Assembly: GCF_011758765.1 (NCBI RefSeq)
Contig: NZ_JAANOU010000001.1
Coordinates: 806,001-870,000 of the forward strand
DNA from: Amycolatopsis viridis
GTDB taxonomy: Bacteria; Actinomycetota; Actinomycetes; Mycobacteriales; Pseudonocardiaceae
Direction: 5' to 3'
DNA: 64,000 nt
The position numbers and the translations under genes are program-made. Numbering within the stretch: the stretch's first letter is position 1; every line of letters starts with the position of its first letter. Shown piece by piece: positions 26,181 through 35,940 of this stretch. The notes under the pieces are model-generated. The model was not told where the DNA came from. It saw only the letters and a list, made by a program, of their open reading frames with translations, and ran no database searches.

Positions 26181-26967
26181 GACCCGGCGGGTGCCGTGGG
26201 TTCTGTGGGTACCCGCGGCGCTCGCCCTGGCACTCGTCGTGCTGCCGGTGGCCGGTCTGCTGGTGCGGACCGACCTCCGTCGCGTTCCGGGCCTGATCGT
26301 CAGCGACGCGTCGCTGACTGCGCTGCGGCTGTCGCTGGAAACGGCGGCCGTGTCCACGCTCGCGTGCATCGTGCTCGGGGTGCCGCTGGCGGTGGTGCTG
26401 GCCCGCTCGGCCGTGCCCGGGATCCGGGTGCTGCGCGCCGTGGTGCTGCTTCCGCTGGTGCTGCCGCCGGTGGTGGGCGGGCTCGCGTTGCTGTACCTGC
26501 TGGGCCGCAAGGGCTTCCTCGGCTACCTGCTGGGCGTGACGGCCGGGGTGCAGGTCCCGTTCACCACGGCCGCGGTGATCATCGCGCAGACGTTCGTCGC
26601 CATGCCGTTCCTCGTGGTGAGCCTGGAGGGTGCGCTGCGCAGCGGCGGGGAGCGCTACGAACGGATCGCCTCGACCCTCGGGGCCCGCCCGTGGACGGTG
26701 TTCCGGCGGGTCACGCTGCCGCTGCTGCTGCCCGCGCTCGGCTCGGGCGCGGTGCTGAGCTTCGCCCGTGCGCTGGGCGAGTTCGGGGCGACGATCACCT
26801 TCGCCGGCAGCCTGGAAGGCGTCACCCGGACCCTGCCGCTCGCCGTCTACACCGAGGCGGAGGTCGATGTGGACAGTGCCGTCGCGCTGGCGTTGCTGCT
26901 GATCGTCGTCGCGATCGTGGTGATCGCGGTGGCCCGGCCGCGGGCGCTGGAGGGGACCGCCCGGTGA
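26167..26967 (+). CDS. modB: molybdate ABC transporter permease ModB
   Basis: A 266-aa membrane permease with about five or six helices and the EAA loop YERIASTLGARPWTVFRRVTLP; SFARALGEFGATITFAGS is the ModB signature. The likely start is TTG at 26167, 14 nt inside modA with GAAGG upstream; GTG at 26191 is an alternative. Its stop overlaps the modC GTG. Confidence 0.92.
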   Translation: MALRRTRRVPWVLWVPAALALALVVLPVAGLLVRTDLRRVPGLIVSDASLTALRLSLETAAVSTLACIVLGVPLAVVLARSAVPGIRVLRAVVLLPLVLPPVVGGLALLYLLGRKGFLGYLLGVTAGVQVPFTTAAVIIAQTFVAMPFLVVSLEGALRSGGERYERIASTLGARPWTVFRRVTLPLLLPALGSGAVLSFARALGEFGATITFAGSLEGVTRTLPLAVYTEAEVDVDSAVALALLLIVVAIVVIAVARPRALEGTAR

Positions 26968-28040
26968 GCCTGCACGCCGAGATCGAGCTGACCCGCGGCA
27001 CGTTCGAGCTGTCCGTGGCCTTCGACGTGCCTGCGGGGAGCGTGCTGGCGATCCTGGGACCGAACGGGTCCGGCAAGTCCAGCATCCTCGGGTGCCTCGC
27101 CGGGCTGTTCCGGCCGGACCGCGCCGTGATCACCCTGGCCGGCCGGGGGTTGCACGACCTGCCCGCGCACGACCGTGCCGTGGGCCTGCTGTCGCAGGAC
27201 CCGTTGCTGTTCCCGCACCTGTCCGTTGTGGACAACGTGGCGTTCGCGCCCCGCTCGAAGGGCACGGGGCGGGCGGAGTCGCGGGCGATCGCGCGGCGGT
27301 GGCTGGCCGAGGTGGACGCGGCCGGGTTCGCCCGGCACAGGCCGGGAGAGCTGTCCGGCGGGCAGGCGCAGCGGGTGGCGGTGGCGCGGGCCCTGGCCGG
27401 CGATCCGGACCTGCTGCTGCTCGACGAGCCGCTGGCCGCGCTCGACGTGGACGCGGCCCCGGCCATCCGCGGGCTGCTGCGCCGGGTGCTGGCCGCCGAG
27501 CCCCGCCGCGCCACGGTACTGGTCACGCACGATCCGCTGGACGCGCTGGCGCTGGCCGATCACGTCGTCGTGCTGGCCGGCGGCCGGGTGGTCGAGCGCG
27601 GGCCGACCCGCGAGGTGCTGGCGGCACCGCGCACCGCGTTCACCGCACGGATCGCCGGGCTCAACCTCGTCCCCGGCATCGCCGTCGACGACGGGTTGCG
27701 CACCGCGGACGGCGGACTGGTGTCCGGCATCCGGTCACCCGGCGCGGTCACCGGTGAGCCCGCCGTCGCGGTGTTCGAGCCGAGCGCGGTGTCCGTCTAC
27801 CCCGCGGAGGACGGACATCCGGGCAGCCCGCGCAACACGATCGCGGCGGTGGTCGGGGCGCTCGAACCACACGGCCCGGTGATCCGGGTCCGGGCGGCCG
27901 GGACGGGCTGGGCGGACGGCCTGTCCGCGGACCTCACCCCGGCCGCGGTCGCCGACCTGCGGCTCGAGCCGGGCGTGCCGGTCCGGCTCGCGATCAAGGC
28001 CACCGCGGTGACCGTGCACCCCGCTAGTCTTCACGCATGA
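26964..28040 (+). CDS. modC: molybdate ABC transporter ATPase ModC
   Basis: A 358-aa ATP-binding subunit. Walker [10 protein letters not shown], signature [15 protein letters not shown] and Walker [13 protein letters not shown] are intact; the C-terminal ~70 residues form a TOBE domain ([23 protein letters not shown] ... [14 protein letters not shown]). GTG at 26964 overlaps the modB stop. It completes the uptake system that feeds the moa genes upstream. Confidence 0.94.
   Translation: MSLHAEIELTRGTFELSVAFDVPAGSVLAILGPNGSGKSSILGCLAGLFRPDRAVITLAGRGLHDLPAHDRAVGLLSQDPLLFPHLSVVDNVAFAPRSKGTGRAESRAIARRWLAEVDAAGFARHRPGELSGGQAQRVAVARALAGDPDLLLLDEPLAALDVDAAPAIRGLLRRVLAAEPRRATVLVTHDPLDALALADHVVVLAGGRVVERGPTREVLAAPRTAFTARIAGLNLVPGIAVDDGLRTADGGLVSGIRSPGAVTGEPAVAVFEPSAVSVYPAEDGHPGSPRNTIAAVVGALEPHGPVIRVRAAGTGWADGLSADLTPAAVADLRLEPGVPVRLAIKATAVTVHPASLHA
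28025..28030 (+). promoter_or_regulatory. leaderless-type -10 box inside the end of modC
   Basis: TAGTCT lies 6 nt before the ATG of the HAD hydrolase and gives it a promoter independent of the mod operon. Confidence 0.5.
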
Positions 28041-28837
28041 GCCGTTGGACGTATCTGACCGACATGGACGGCGTGCTGGTGCACGAGGAGCACCTGGTGC
28101 CCGGTGCCGACGAGTTCCTCGCGGAGCTGCGCGCCAACGACACCCCGTTCCTGGTGCTGACCAACAACTCCATCTACACCCCGCGTGACCTGCGGGCCCG
28201 GTTGCTGCGCACCGGCCTGGACGTGCCCGAGGAGCGCATCTGGACCTCCGCGCTGGCCACCGCGAAGTTCCTGGACAGCCAGCGGCCCGGCGGTTCGGCG
28301 TTCGTCATCGGCGAGGCCGGGCTGACCACCGCGCTGCACGAGGCCGGCTACGTGCTCACCGACCGCGACCCGGACTACGTGGTGCTCGGCGAGACCCGCA
28401 CCTACAGCTTCACGGCGATCACCCGCGCCATCCGGCTCATCGAGGCGGGCGCGAAGTTCATCGCGACCAACCCGGACGCCACCGGCCCGAGCCTGGAGGG
28501 CAGCCTGCCGGCCACCGGCTCGATCGCCGCGCTCATCGAGCGCGCCACCGGGCGGCAGCCCTACTTCGTGGGCAAGCCGAACCCGCTGATGATGCGCTCG
28601 GCGCTGCGCAGCCTCGGCGCGCACTCCGAGGGCACCATCATGATCGGCGACCGGATGGACACCGACGTGCACTCGGGCATCGAGGCCGGGCTGCAGACGG
28701 TCCTGGTCCTCACCGGCATCTCCACGAAGGAGTCGGCCGAGCGCTACCCGTACCGGCCCACGCTCGTGATCGACTCGATCGCGGACCTCGTCGGCCGCAC
28801 GCAGGACCCGTTCGGGGACGGGGCGGTGCAGAGCTGA
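28037..28837 (+). CDS. HAD-IIA (NagD-like) phosphatase
   Basis: A 266-aa haloacid dehalogenase-type phosphatase. The nucleophile motif is TDMDGVL (Asp9, Asp11), motif II LVLTNNS, a C2 cap with [12 protein letters not shown], then VGKPNPLMM and [16 protein letters not shown]. NagD-type enzymes dephosphorylate nucleotides or sugar phosphates. ATG at 28037 overlaps the modC stop but a -10 box suggests its own transcript. Confidence 0.92.
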   Translation: MSRWTYLTDMDGVLVHEEHLVPGADEFLAELRANDTPFLVLTNNSIYTPRDLRARLLRTGLDVPEERIWTSALATAKFLDSQRPGGSAFVIGEAGLTTALHEAGYVLTDRDPDYVVLGETRTYSFTAITRAIRLIEAGAKFIATNPDATGPSLEGSLPATGSIAALIERATGRQPYFVGKPNPLMMRSALRSLGAHSEGTIMIGDRMDTDVHSGIEAGLQTVLVLTGISTKESAERYPYRPTLVIDSIADLVGRTQDPFGDGAVQS

Positions 28838-28852
28838 CCTGCGGCAACCGCC

Positions 28853-28858
28853 TATCGT
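28853..28858 (+). promoter_or_regulatory. leaderless-type -10 box of the phosphoesterase gene
   Basis: TATCGT ends 7 nt before the ATG at 28866; no ribosome site is present. Confidence 0.5.
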
Positions 28859-28865
28859 CGGAACG

Positions 28866-29684
28866 ATGAGCGACCATCAGCCTCCCGGTGCCCGCACCTA
28901 CGTCGTCGGCGACGTGCACGGGCACCGGGACGAGCTGGCGGCCGCGCTGTGCCGGGCCGGTCTGGCCGACGAGGCCGGGAACTGGTCCGGCGGTGAGGCG
29001 CACCTGTGGTTCCTCGGCGACTTCGTGGACCGGGGCCCGGACGGGATCGGCGTCATCGACCTGGTGATGCGGCTGCACGAGCAGGCCGCCGGGGCGGGCG
29101 GGGCCGCGCAGACGCTGCTCGGCAACCACGAGATCCTCCTGCTGGGTATGCACCGGTTCGGCGACACCGAGGTGCCCTCCGACTTCGGCCCGCGCAGCTT
29201 CGCCCGCAGCTGGGAGATCAACGGCGGGCAGCTGTCCGATCAGGACGCGCTGACCGCGGAGCACGTGGAGTGGCTGAGCAGCCGGCCGTTGATCGCGCAC
29301 GCGGCGAACCACCTGCTGATGCACTCGGACACCGTCGAGTACCTCGACTGGGGCGACGACGCCGAGGACATCAACACCACCGTGCGGGACATCCTCGACG
29401 GCGACGACCTGGTCGAGTGGTGGGAGGTGTGGCGCCGCATGACGACCCGCTACGCCTTCCGCGGCCCGCACGGCCCGGACATCGCGGACTACGTGCTGGA
29501 GCAGCTGGGCGGCGAGCGGATCGTGCACGGGCACAGCGTGATCGCCGACCAGCTCGGCATCCACCCCACGCAGATCGAGGCGCCCTACCTCTACGCCGGG
29601 GGCAAGGTACTGGGCATCGACGGCGGCCTGTTCGTCGGTGGCCCCTGCCTCGTCGTGCCGCTGCCCTGGAAACCGGGGGACTGA
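28866..29684 (+). CDS. calcineurin-like metallophosphoesterase
   Basis: A 272-aa metal-dependent phosphoesterase. Motifs GDVHGH (residues ~16-21), LGDFVDRGPDG, LLGNHE and VHGHSV provide the bimetal-site ligands of the PPP-like family. Protein phosphatases, ApaH-type hydrolases and bacterial Ser/Thr phosphatases share this pattern; the substrate cannot be read. A small hairpin follows the stop. Confidence 0.9.
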   Translation: MSDHQPPGARTYVVGDVHGHRDELAAALCRAGLADEAGNWSGGEAHLWFLGDFVDRGPDGIGVIDLVMRLHEQAAGAGGAAQTLLGNHEILLLGMHRFGDTEVPSDFGPRSFARSWEINGGQLSDQDALTAEHVEWLSSRPLIAHAANHLLMHSDTVEYLDWGDDAEDINTTVRDILDGDDLVEWWEVWRRMTTRYAFRGPHGPDIADYVLEQLGGERIVHGHSVIADQLGIHPTQIEAPYLYAGGKVLGIDGGLFVGGPCLVVPLPWKPGD

Positions 29685-29685
29685 T

Positions 29686-29700
29686 CCCCGCCGGCCGGGG
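29686..29700. terminator. short GC hairpin between convergent genes
   Basis: CCCCG and CGGGG flank CCGGC directly after the phosphoesterase stop. Weak but well placed to end transcription from either side. Confidence 0.35.
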
Positions 29701-29721
29701 CAGGCCAGGACGAGGCTCACC

Positions 29722-30873
29722 CTACCCCCGCACCCGCACCCGCTGGTCGCTGCGCAGCATCGCCACCGCGAGCCCCAGCCCGGCCACGGTGACCACGGCG
29801 GCGGCGGGGTACAGGGCGCCGATGCCGCTGCCGTTGATCAGCTGCCCGCCCAGCCAGCCGCCGAACGCGGCGGCGAGCTGGAAGCCGGACGCGTTGACCG
29901 CGACGGCCAGGGTCGGTGCGGCGCCCGCCGCGGTGAGGACCCGCGTCTGCATGCCGGGGACGATCGCGAACGCCAGCCCGCCGAGGACGAACACCAGGAC
30001 CGCCACCACTGCGCGGTTGTCCCCGGCGGCCCAGAGCAGTGCCAGCGTGGCGACCAGCGCGGCCAGCATCCAGGCGAGCGACGGCATCAGGGCGCGGTCG
30101 GCCAGCCGTCCGCCGACCAGGTTGCCGATCACCGCCCCGGCGCCGTAGACCAGCAGCAGCACCGGCACGGCGTCCACGCTGAACCCGGCCACGTCGGTGA
30201 GCAGCGGCACGATGTAGGTGAAGACCGTGACCACGCCGAGGTTGCCCAGCGCGGTCAGCGCGATGCCGCGCCACACCTCGCGGTCGGCGAGCACCCGCAG
30301 TTCACCGAAGACGGACGCGTCGGAGCCCGGGAACGCGGGCACGAACCGCAGCACCAGCAGCAGCGCGAGGAAGGTGATCACGGCGACCGCCACGAACGTC
30401 GCCCGCCAGCCGAAGTGGTGGCCGACGAACGTGCCCAGCGGGGTGCCCAGGATGATGCCGAGGTTCAGGCCCAGCGCGACCTTGGCGATCATCGCGGCCT
30501 GCTTGCCTTCCGGCGCGCTCGCCGCGGTGATCGAGATCGCCAGCGCGAAGAACGTCGCGACGATCAGGCCCGCGACGAACCGCGCCAGGAGCAGGACGGC
30601 GTAGCCGGGGGCCACCGCCGAACCGAGGTTCGCGACGACGGAGACCGCGACGAGCCCGGTGATCAGCGGTTTCCGGCCGACGCGGGCGGTCAGCGGGGTG
30701 ATCACCGGGCCACCGATGATCATGCCGGCGGCGTAGGCGGTCACCAGCAGGCCGGCCGACGGCACGGAGACCGCCAGGTCCGCCGCGACGTCCGGGACGA
30801 GCCCGGCGATCACGAACTCGCCGGTGGTGAGCCCGAAGACCACGAGCATCAACGAGAAGACGGGTAACGGCAC
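29722..30873 (-). CDS. MFS transporter (DHA1/AraJ-like)
   Basis: A 383-aa permease with about twelve membrane helices. The motif-A region reads GGPVITPLTARVGRKP after helix 2 and the DHA1 signature pattern continues through helix 5 (GTPLGTFVGHHFGWR). GTG at 30873 is chosen over 30879 because GGGAG then lies 5 nt upstream. Divergent from a MarR regulator across ~80 bp, so probably a drug or metabolite exporter under its control. Confidence 0.9.
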   Translation of the reverse strand: MPLPVFSLMLVVFGLTTGEFVIAGLVPDVAADLAVSVPSAGLLVTAYAAGMIIGGPVITPLTARVGRKPLITGLVAVSVVANLGSAVAPGYAVLLLARFVAGLIVATFFALAISITAASAPEGKQAAMIAKVALGLNLGIILGTPLGTFVGHHFGWRATFVAVAVITFLALLLVLRFVPAFPGSDASVFGELRVLADREVWRGIALTALGNLGVVTVFTYIVPLLTDVAGFSVDAVPVLLLVYGAGAVIGNLVGGRLADRALMPSLAWMLAALVATLALLWAAGDNRAVVAVLVFVLGGLAFAIVPGMQTRVLTAAGAAPTLAVAVNASGFQLAAAFGGWLGGQLINGSGIGALYPAAAVVTVAGLGLAVAMLRSDQRVRVRG

Positions 30874-30886
30874 GACCACTCCCAGA

Positions 30887-30945
30887 AGTTCGAGTTGTAA
30901 TGATTCGAGCTAGAACTATCACAGCTCGGACCATCCCGCTAGACT
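30887..30945. promoter_or_regulatory. operator and leaderless promoter between MFS and MarR genes
   Basis: AGTTCGAG (30887-30894) and CTAGAACT (30910-30917) are inverted with one mismatch, and an inner 12-mer TTCGAGCTAGAA (30904-30915) is itself nearly palindromic. TAGACT (30940-30945) ends 7 nt before the MarR ATG. The repeats suit a MarR dimer blocking both promoters. Confidence 0.55.
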
Positions 30946-30952
30946 CAGGGGC

Positions 30953-31369
30953 ATGGTGGACGTCGAACTCGACCGTGATGTGTGCAAACTGGTGCACGAG
31001 TTCGCCCGGCGCCTCGACGGGCAGGTCCGCCGGATCGGTGAGGAGGTCGGGTTGACCCCGGCGCAGGTCGTCGCGCTGCGCGAGCTGTCCGAGCCGATCA
31101 CCGCGCGCGAGCTGGCGAACCGGATGTCGTGCGAGGCGTCGAACGCGACGTTCGTGATCGACCGGCTGGAGGATCAGGGCCTGGTGAACCGGCGGCCACA
31201 CCCCACCGACCGGCGCGCGAAGGAGATCGTGCTGACCGAAGCCGGGCAGACGGCGCGGGACACGGTGCTCGACCGTCTCAACCGGACCTCGCCGATGGTC
31301 TCACTGGACCCCGCCCAGCAGAAGTCGCTGGTCGAGTTGTTGCAGGCGCTGGTCGGTCAGGGCCGGTAG
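30953..31369 (+). CDS. MarR family transcriptional regulator
   Basis: A 138-aa winged-helix regulator with ITARELANRMSCEASNATFVIDRLEDQGLVNRRPHPTDRRAKEIVLT, the MarR recognition helix and wing. It diverges from the MFS exporter gene. Its 3' end overlaps the convergent YccF gene by 13 bp. Likely represses the exporter until an inducer binds. Confidence 0.9.
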   Translation: MVDVELDRDVCKLVHEFARRLDGQVRRIGEEVGLTPAQVVALRELSEPITARELANRMSCEASNATFVIDRLEDQGLVNRRPHPTDRRAKEIVLTEAGQTARDTVLDRLNRTSPMVSLDPAQQKSLVELLQALVGQGR

Positions 31370-31758
31370 TAGGCGTCCGAGCCACGGCCGGCGGGCACGA
31401 TCACCTTGCCGAGCGGCATCAGCGAGACCGGGATGAGCTTGAAGTTCGCCAGCCCGAGCGGGATCCCGACGATCGTGACGCACAGCGCGATCCCGGTGAC
31501 CACGTGCCCGATCGCTAGCCAGAACCCGGCGAACACGATCCAGATGACGTTGCCGATCAGCGAGCCGACTCCGGCGTCGCGACGGTCGACGATCGTGCGG
31601 CCGAACGGCCACAACGCGTAGTTCGCGATGCGGAACGACGCGATGCCGAACGGGATCGTGACGATCAGGACGCAGCAGATGATCCCGGCCGCCAGGTAGG
31701 CGAGGGCCATCCAGAAGCCGGCCAGCACCAGCCAGATCAGGTTCAGGATGAGCCGCAT
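31357..31758 (-). CDS. YccF-family inner membrane protein, Rv0870c-type
   Basis: A 133-aa protein made of two similar halves: [32 protein letters not shown] and [32 protein letters not shown], each with two membrane helices, the YccF/DUF307 repeat. ATG at 31758 overlaps the upstream PhzF stop (ATGA). Function unknown. Its M. tuberculosis equivalent lies between moaA2 and cspB, matching the backbone order here. Confidence 0.9.
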   Translation of the reverse strand: MRLILNLIWLVLAGFWMALAYLAAGIICCVLIVTIPFGIASFRIANYALWPFGRTIVDRRDAGVGSLIGNVIWIVFAGFWLAIGHVVTGIALCVTIVGIPLGLANFKLIPVSLMPLGKVIVPAGRGSDAYYRP

Positions 31759-32519
31759 CAGACGTGCAACTCCCCGCTCAGCACGGTGACGGCCTGCCCG
31801 GACAGCGTCACCCGGTCCCCGTCGAGCCGGACGCGCACGATCCCGCCGCGCTCCGACGCCTGCTCGCCGACCAGCTCGTCCCGCCCGAGCTTGCCCGCCC
31901 AGTGCGGCGCCAGCAGGCAGTGCGCCGAGCCGGTCACCGGGTCCTCCGGCACGCCGACGGCCGGACCGAAGACGCGGCTGACGAAGTCGACGTCGTCCCG
32001 GTCGCCAGGGGCGGTGACGATCACGCAACGGGCATCCCAGCCCGCCACCACGTCCAGGTCCGGCTTCAGTCCGCGCACTTCGGCCGCATCGGCGACCTCG
32101 ACCAGGATGTCCCACTTGCCACGCGCGACGCTCGTGACCGTCACACCGGGCAGGGCGCCCAGGACGTCGTCCGCGGCCGGCCGTGGCGGGTCGTGCGGGA
32201 AGTCCATGCTGACCCAGCCGCCGTCGGCGCGGGTGCGCAGCTCGCCGCTGCGCGTGGTGAACACCTGCTCGCCGCCCAGCACGTGCCCGGTGGCCAGCGT
32301 CGCGTGCCCGCAGAGGTCCACCTCGACCGTGGGCGTGAACCAGCGCAGCCGCTTCGGGCCGTCGCCGGACACCTCCACGAACGCCGTTTCCGAATGCCGC
32401 AGCTCGGCGGCCACCGACTGCATCCACGCGGTCTCGGCCGGTGCGTCGAGCAGCACCACCCCGGCTGGGTTCCCGGCGAACGGGGTGCTGGTGAACGCGT
32501 CGACGATGGAGATCCGCAT
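31758..32519 (-). CDS. PhzF family isomerase/epimerase
   Basis: A 253-aa PhzF-fold protein: [20 protein letters not shown] at the N-terminus, [21 protein letters not shown] in the first lobe and [18 protein letters not shown] in the second. The catalytic Glu region is HSETAFVEV. Members isomerise phenazine precursors or related cyclic substrates; the substrate is unknown. ATG at 32519 with TAGAGT (32527-32532) 7 nt before it and no ribosome site. Coupled to the YccF gene. Confidence 0.9.
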   Translation of the reverse strand: MRISIVDAFTSTPFAGNPAGVVLLDAPAETAWMQSVAAELRHSETAFVEVSGDGPKRLRWFTPTVEVDLCGHATLATGHVLGGEQVFTTRSGELRTRADGGWVSMDFPHDPPRPAADDVLGALPGVTVTSVARGKWDILVEVADAAEVRGLKPDLDVVAGWDARCVIVTAPGDRDDVDFVSRVFGPAVGVPEDPVTGSAHCLLAPHWAGKLGRDELVGEQASERGGIVRVRLDGDRVTLSGQAVTVLSGELHV

Positions 32520-32526
32520 GGCACCC

Positions 32527-32532
32527 ACTCTA
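32527..32532 (-). promoter_or_regulatory. leaderless-type -10 box for PhzF-YccF
   Basis: TAGAGT on the minus strand, 7 nt before the PhzF ATG. The divergent acyl-CoA synthetase has TAGACT at 32561-32566, so back-to-back promoters fill this gap. Confidence 0.5.
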
Positions 32533-32604
32533 GGGGGTATCCGGGAAGCGGCGGGATTTCTAGACTCGGTGACGGTCAGTGTGGACCGGGTCCGAGGAGG
32601 CGTC

Positions 32605-34215
32605 ATGCCAGCCGTGCCGAGTTATGCGTCGGGGATCTCCGAGGTGCCGCTGCTCGGAGACACCATCGGTGACAATTTCGATCGGACCGTGGCGTCGTTC
32701 GGTGAACGCGACGCTCTGGTCGAGTGCGCGTCGGGCCGGCGGTGGACCTACCGGGAGCTGTCGGCCGAGGTGGACGCGCTGGCCGCGGCGCTCGCCGGGC
32801 GGGGGATCGGCAAGGGCGACCGGGTCGGGATCTGGTCGCCGAACTGCGCGGAGTGGACGTTCCTGCAGTACGCCACGGCGAAGGTCGGGGCGATCCTGGT
32901 CAACATCAACCCGGCGTACCGGTCCCACGAGCTGGAGTTCGTGCTGAACCAGTCCGGGGTGCGGATGCTGGTCGCGGCGCAGTCGTTCAAGACCTCCGAC
33001 TACGCGGCCATGATCGAGGAGGTCCGGCCGCGCTGCGCCGGGCTGGAACAGGTCGTGCTGCTGGGCTCGGGCGAGTGGTCGGAGCTGCTGGAGTCCGGCC
33101 GGGGCAGGCCGCTGCCGGAGGTGGGGCTGTCCGCGGACGACCCGATCAACATCCAGTACACCTCGGGGACGACGGGCTTCCCGAAGGGTGCGACCCTGTC
33201 CCACCACAACATCCTCAACAACGGCTTCTTCGTGGGCGAGCTCTGCCACTACACGGAGGCGGACCGGATCTGCCTTCCGGTGCCGTTCTACCACTGCTTC
33301 GGCATGGTGATGGGCAACCTGGCGGCGACCTCGCACGGTTCGTGCATGGTGATCCCGGCCCCGTCGTTCGAGCCGAAGGCCACGCTGCAGGCCGTCGAGT
33401 CGGAGCGGTGCACATCGCTGTACGGCGTGCCCACGATGTTCATCGCCGAACTCGCCGAACCGGGCTTCGAGGACTACGACCTGTCGTCGCTGCGAACCGG
33501 CATCATGGCCGGCTCGCCCTGCCCCGTCGAGGTGATGAAGCAGGTCATCGAGCGGATGGGCATGACCGAGGTGTCCATCTGCTACGGCATGACCGAGACC
33601 TCCCCGGTCTCCACGCAGACGAGGTCGGACGACTCGATCGAGCGGCGCGTGTCCACGGTCGGCCGGGTCGGGCCGCACCTGGAGGTGAAGATCGTCGACC
33701 CGGAGACCGGGCTGACCGTGCCGCGCGGCGAGCCGGGCGAGCTGTGCACCCGGGGCTATTCGGTGATGCTCGGCTACTGGGACCAGCCGGACAAGACCGC
33801 CGAGGTGATCGACCAGGGGCGCTGGATGCACACCGGCGACCTCGGGGTGATGGACGACGAGGGATACATCCAGATCACCGGCCGGATCAAGGACATGGTG
33901 ATCCGCGGCGGCGAGAACATCTACCCGCGGGAGATCGAGGAGTTCCTCTACACCCACCCGGACGTGCTGGACGCCCAGGTGATCGGCGTGCCGGACCAGC
34001 GGTACGGCGAGGAACTGATGGCGTGGGTCCGGATGCGCCAGGGAGCCGAGCCGCTCACGGCGGAGTCGCTGCGCGAGTTCTGCGCGGGCAAGCTCGCGCA
34101 CTACAAGATCCCGAAGTACGTGCACATCGTGGACGAGTTCCCGATGACGGTGACGGGAAAGGTCCGCAAGGTCGAAATGCGGGAACAGGCACTGAAGATC
34201 CTGGACCTGGAGTAA
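32605..34215 (+). CDS. acyl-CoA synthetase (AMP-binding, FadD/ACSF2-like)
   Basis: A 536-aa adenylate-forming enzyme that activates a fatty or other carboxylic acid to its CoA ester. Motifs: [18 protein letters not shown] (P-loop), YGMTETSP, the hinge [22 protein letters not shown] and the C-terminal catalytic Lys in [12 protein letters not shown] at 32605 follows GAGGAGG (32594-32600); TAGACT at 32561-32566 is the likely -10. Chain-length preference cannot be read. Confidence 0.93.
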   Translation: MPAVPSYASGISEVPLLGDTIGDNFDRTVASFGERDALVECASGRRWTYRELSAEVDALAAALAGRGIGKGDRVGIWSPNCAEWTFLQYATAKVGAILVNINPAYRSHELEFVLNQSGVRMLVAAQSFKTSDYAAMIEEVRPRCAGLEQVVLLGSGEWSELLESGRGRPLPEVGLSADDPINIQYTSGTTGFPKGATLSHHNILNNGFFVGELCHYTEADRICLPVPFYHCFGMVMGNLAATSHGSCMVIPAPSFEPKATLQAVESERCTSLYGVPTMFIAELAEPGFEDYDLSSLRTGIMAGSPCPVEVMKQVIERMGMTEVSICYGMTETSPVSTQTRSDDSIERRVSTVGRVGPHLEVKIVDPETGLTVPRGEPGELCTRGYSVMLGYWDQPDKTAEVIDQGRWMHTGDLGVMDDEGYIQITGRIKDMVIRGGENIYPREIEEFLYTHPDVLDAQVIGVPDQRYGEELMAWVRMRQGAEPLTAESLREFCAGKLAHYKIPKYVHIVDEFPMTVTGKVRKVEMREQALKILDLE

Positions 34216-34223
34216 GAGTCCTC

Positions 34224-34242
34224 CCCGGACGCGGGGTCCGGG
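34224..34242. terminator. bidirectional hairpin terminator
   Basis: CCCGGAC and GTCCGGG form a perfect 7-bp stem around GCGGG between the convergent acyl-CoA synthetase and R2lox genes. Confidence 0.55.
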
Positions 34243-34245
34243 CGC

Positions 34246-35208
34246 CTAGGGCACGACGTTGGCCAGGGCTTTCGCATCCTCTTCGCCGAACGTGTCCTCC
34301 AGCTGTTCCGGCGAGTAGTCCAGGTCGATCTGCGCCACCGGCACTCCGCGCGCCGACGCGATGGCGCCCAGGCGGCGCTGCGCGCGGTCGGCGGCGTAGC
34401 CGATGAACTCCTGCGGGTCGTTGCCGAACGGGTGCGTTTCCCCGAACTGGTCCCGCACCCACTGGATCATCCCGAGCGCGTGCGGCAGCAGTTCGCCCAT
34501 CCGCTGCTGCACCGCGTCCCACAGCGAATCGTCCGCGGCGATGTGCCGGCGGCAGGTGAACGTGCCCCACGCCATGTGGCGACGTTCGTCGTCGCTGATG
34601 TGCTTCACCAGCTGTTGCATGCCGGGCAGGATGCCGCGCGTCACGCACAGCTTCTGCCAGGCGTAGTAGCCGGTCAGCGCCAGGCTGCCCTCGATCACGT
34701 GGTTGTAGGTGACGCTCGCGCGGACCTGGTTGAGCGGGCTGGGGTCGCGCTCCAGCACGCTCAGCGACTCCGGCAGCTCCTCGTAGAACAGCTTGCGGTA
34801 GTGCGGGTTTTCGCTCACGTAGGACGTCAGGTCCTCGGTCAGGCCCACCGCGTCCATCCAGCGCCGGAAGACCTCGGTGTGCTTGGCCTCCTCGAAGCAG
34901 AACTGCGTCAGGTACATCTCGTCGCCGAACCGGCCCTCGGCCGCCATCGCCTGGAGGAACGGCTGGATGTCCTCGGTCACGGCCTCCTCGCCCGCGGCGA
35001 ACTGCGTGCACAGGTAGGTCGCCGACCGGCGTTCCTCGTCGTTGAGGGTCCGCCAGTCCTCGGCGTCCTGGCTGAAGTCGATGTCGGCCGGGTTCCAGAA
35101 CTTCCGGTTGCCCTTGACGAACAGCCGCAGCGGGAAGGAGTCCCAGTTCAGTCCGCCCCGGCGCAGCGAGGCGAATCCGGTGCGGCGCGCGGGAAGGGTT
35201 CCGGTCAT
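34246..35208 (-). CDS. R2-like ligand-binding oxidase (R2lox, Mn/Fe)
   Basis: A 320-aa ferritin-fold oxidase related to ribonucleotide reductase R2 but of the Mn/Fe R2lox group (M. tuberculosis Rv0233). All six metal ligands recalled for Rv0233 fit with an offset of six: Glu74, Glu107, His110, Glu173, Glu208 and His211. The Val77 and Tyr168 that form the ether cross-link are also present. There is no accompanying R1 subunit. ATG at 35208 overlaps the stop of a TetR gene, so regulator and oxidase form one operon. The physiological substrate of the family is unknown. Confidence 0.9.
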   Translation of the reverse strand: MTGTLPARRTGFASLRRGGLNWDSFPLRLFVKGNRKFWNPADIDFSQDAEDWRTLNDEERRSATYLCTQFAAGEEAVTEDIQPFLQAMAAEGRFGDEMYLTQFCFEEAKHTEVFRRWMDAVGLTEDLTSYVSENPHYRKLFYEELPESLSVLERDPSPLNQVRASVTYNHVIEGSLALTGYYAWQKLCVTRGILPGMQQLVKHISDDERRHMAWGTFTCRRHIAADDSLWDAVQQRMGELLPHALGMIQWVRDQFGETHPFGNDPQEFIGYAADRAQRRLGAIASARGVPVAQIDLDYSPEQLEDTFGEEDAKALANVVP

Positions 35209-35822
35209 CGCTGCTCACACTCCATTGTGGACGCGTAGTGGGTGATGGCGGGTGCGATCGCGGCGCAGATCAGGTCCGCGGCCTCGGCCGCGGAATGGGT
35301 CGGCAGCACCAGGTGGCTCAACGCGAGCCGGACCACGGTCTCCGCGAGGAGGGTCGCGGCCTCGCCGCTGAGGCTGGGCAGGAACTCGCGGTACTGCGCG
35401 GCCGTGGTCGCCATCGCCGCCGACAGCACGGGTTCACCCCGGGTGGTGAGCAGCGGCAGCAGATCCTCACCCTGCGGAGTGCCCAGTGCGGAGGCGACCA
35501 GCCGGTTCTCCCGGCCGTGCTCGATCGTGTAGATGAGCGAGTCGCGGATGCCGCTCAGCACATCCGGCGCGGTGGCGAACCGCTGGTGGATGCCGTCCAG
35601 GAACTCGCCGGTGGTGCGCAGGACCACGGCCTGCACGAGTGCGTTCTTGTTGCCGAACTCGTTGTAGACGGTCTGGCGGCTGACCCCGGCCGCCGCGGCG
35701 ACGTCCGCCATGCGCAGGGCCGCATAGCCTCGGGCCGCCAGGATGTCGGTCGCCGCGTCGATCAGGGTCTCCCGCAGCGAGGTCCGGGTGCGTGCGGTGA
35801 ACGAGCTGGTGATCTCAGTCAC
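35205..35822 (-). CDS. TetR family regulator of the R2lox operon
   Basis: A 205-aa TetR repressor: [43 protein letters not shown] is the DNA-binding region, followed by a helical ligand domain. GTG at 35822; no strong ribosome site. It is co-transcribed with R2lox and lies just downstream of a perfect inverted repeat, so autoregulation of the operon is likely, with a hydrophobic ligand as plausible inducer (inference from R2lox binding fatty acid). Confidence 0.9.
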   Translation of the reverse strand: MTEITSSFTARTRTSLRETLIDAATDILAARGYAALRMADVAAAAGVSRQTVYNEFGNKNALVQAVVLRTTGEFLDGIHQRFATAPDVLSGIRDSLIYTIEHGRENRLVASALGTPQGEDLLPLLTTRGEPVLSAAMATTAAQYREFLPSLSGEAATLLAETVVRLALSHLVLPTHSAAEAADLICAAIAPAITHYASTMECEQR

Positions 35823-35830
35823 ACGCTCAG

Positions 35831-35857
35831 CTTGACATAGGTGTTCAGGATGTCAAG
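35831..35857. promoter_or_regulatory. perfect inverted repeat, TetR operator candidate
   Basis: CTTGACAT (35831-35838) and ATGTCAAG (35850-35857) form perfect 8-bp arms with an 11-nt spacer, 9 nt upstream of the TetR GTG. One arm supplies a TTGACA-like -35 on the minus strand. Confidence 0.65.
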
Positions 35858-35927
35858 AAGGTTGACCCGATCGGCGCCACTGTAAAGACGAGGTAAGACG
35901 GCGTCGGGAACTGTCGGTGGGTCCGGC

Positions 35928-35933
35928 TACCGT
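35928..35933 (+). promoter_or_regulatory. leaderless-type -10 box of the HAD hydrolase
   Basis: TACCGT ends 7 nt before GTG 35941 and is the reason for choosing that start over GTG 35917. Confidence 0.5.
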
Positions 35934-35940
35934 GGCTGTC

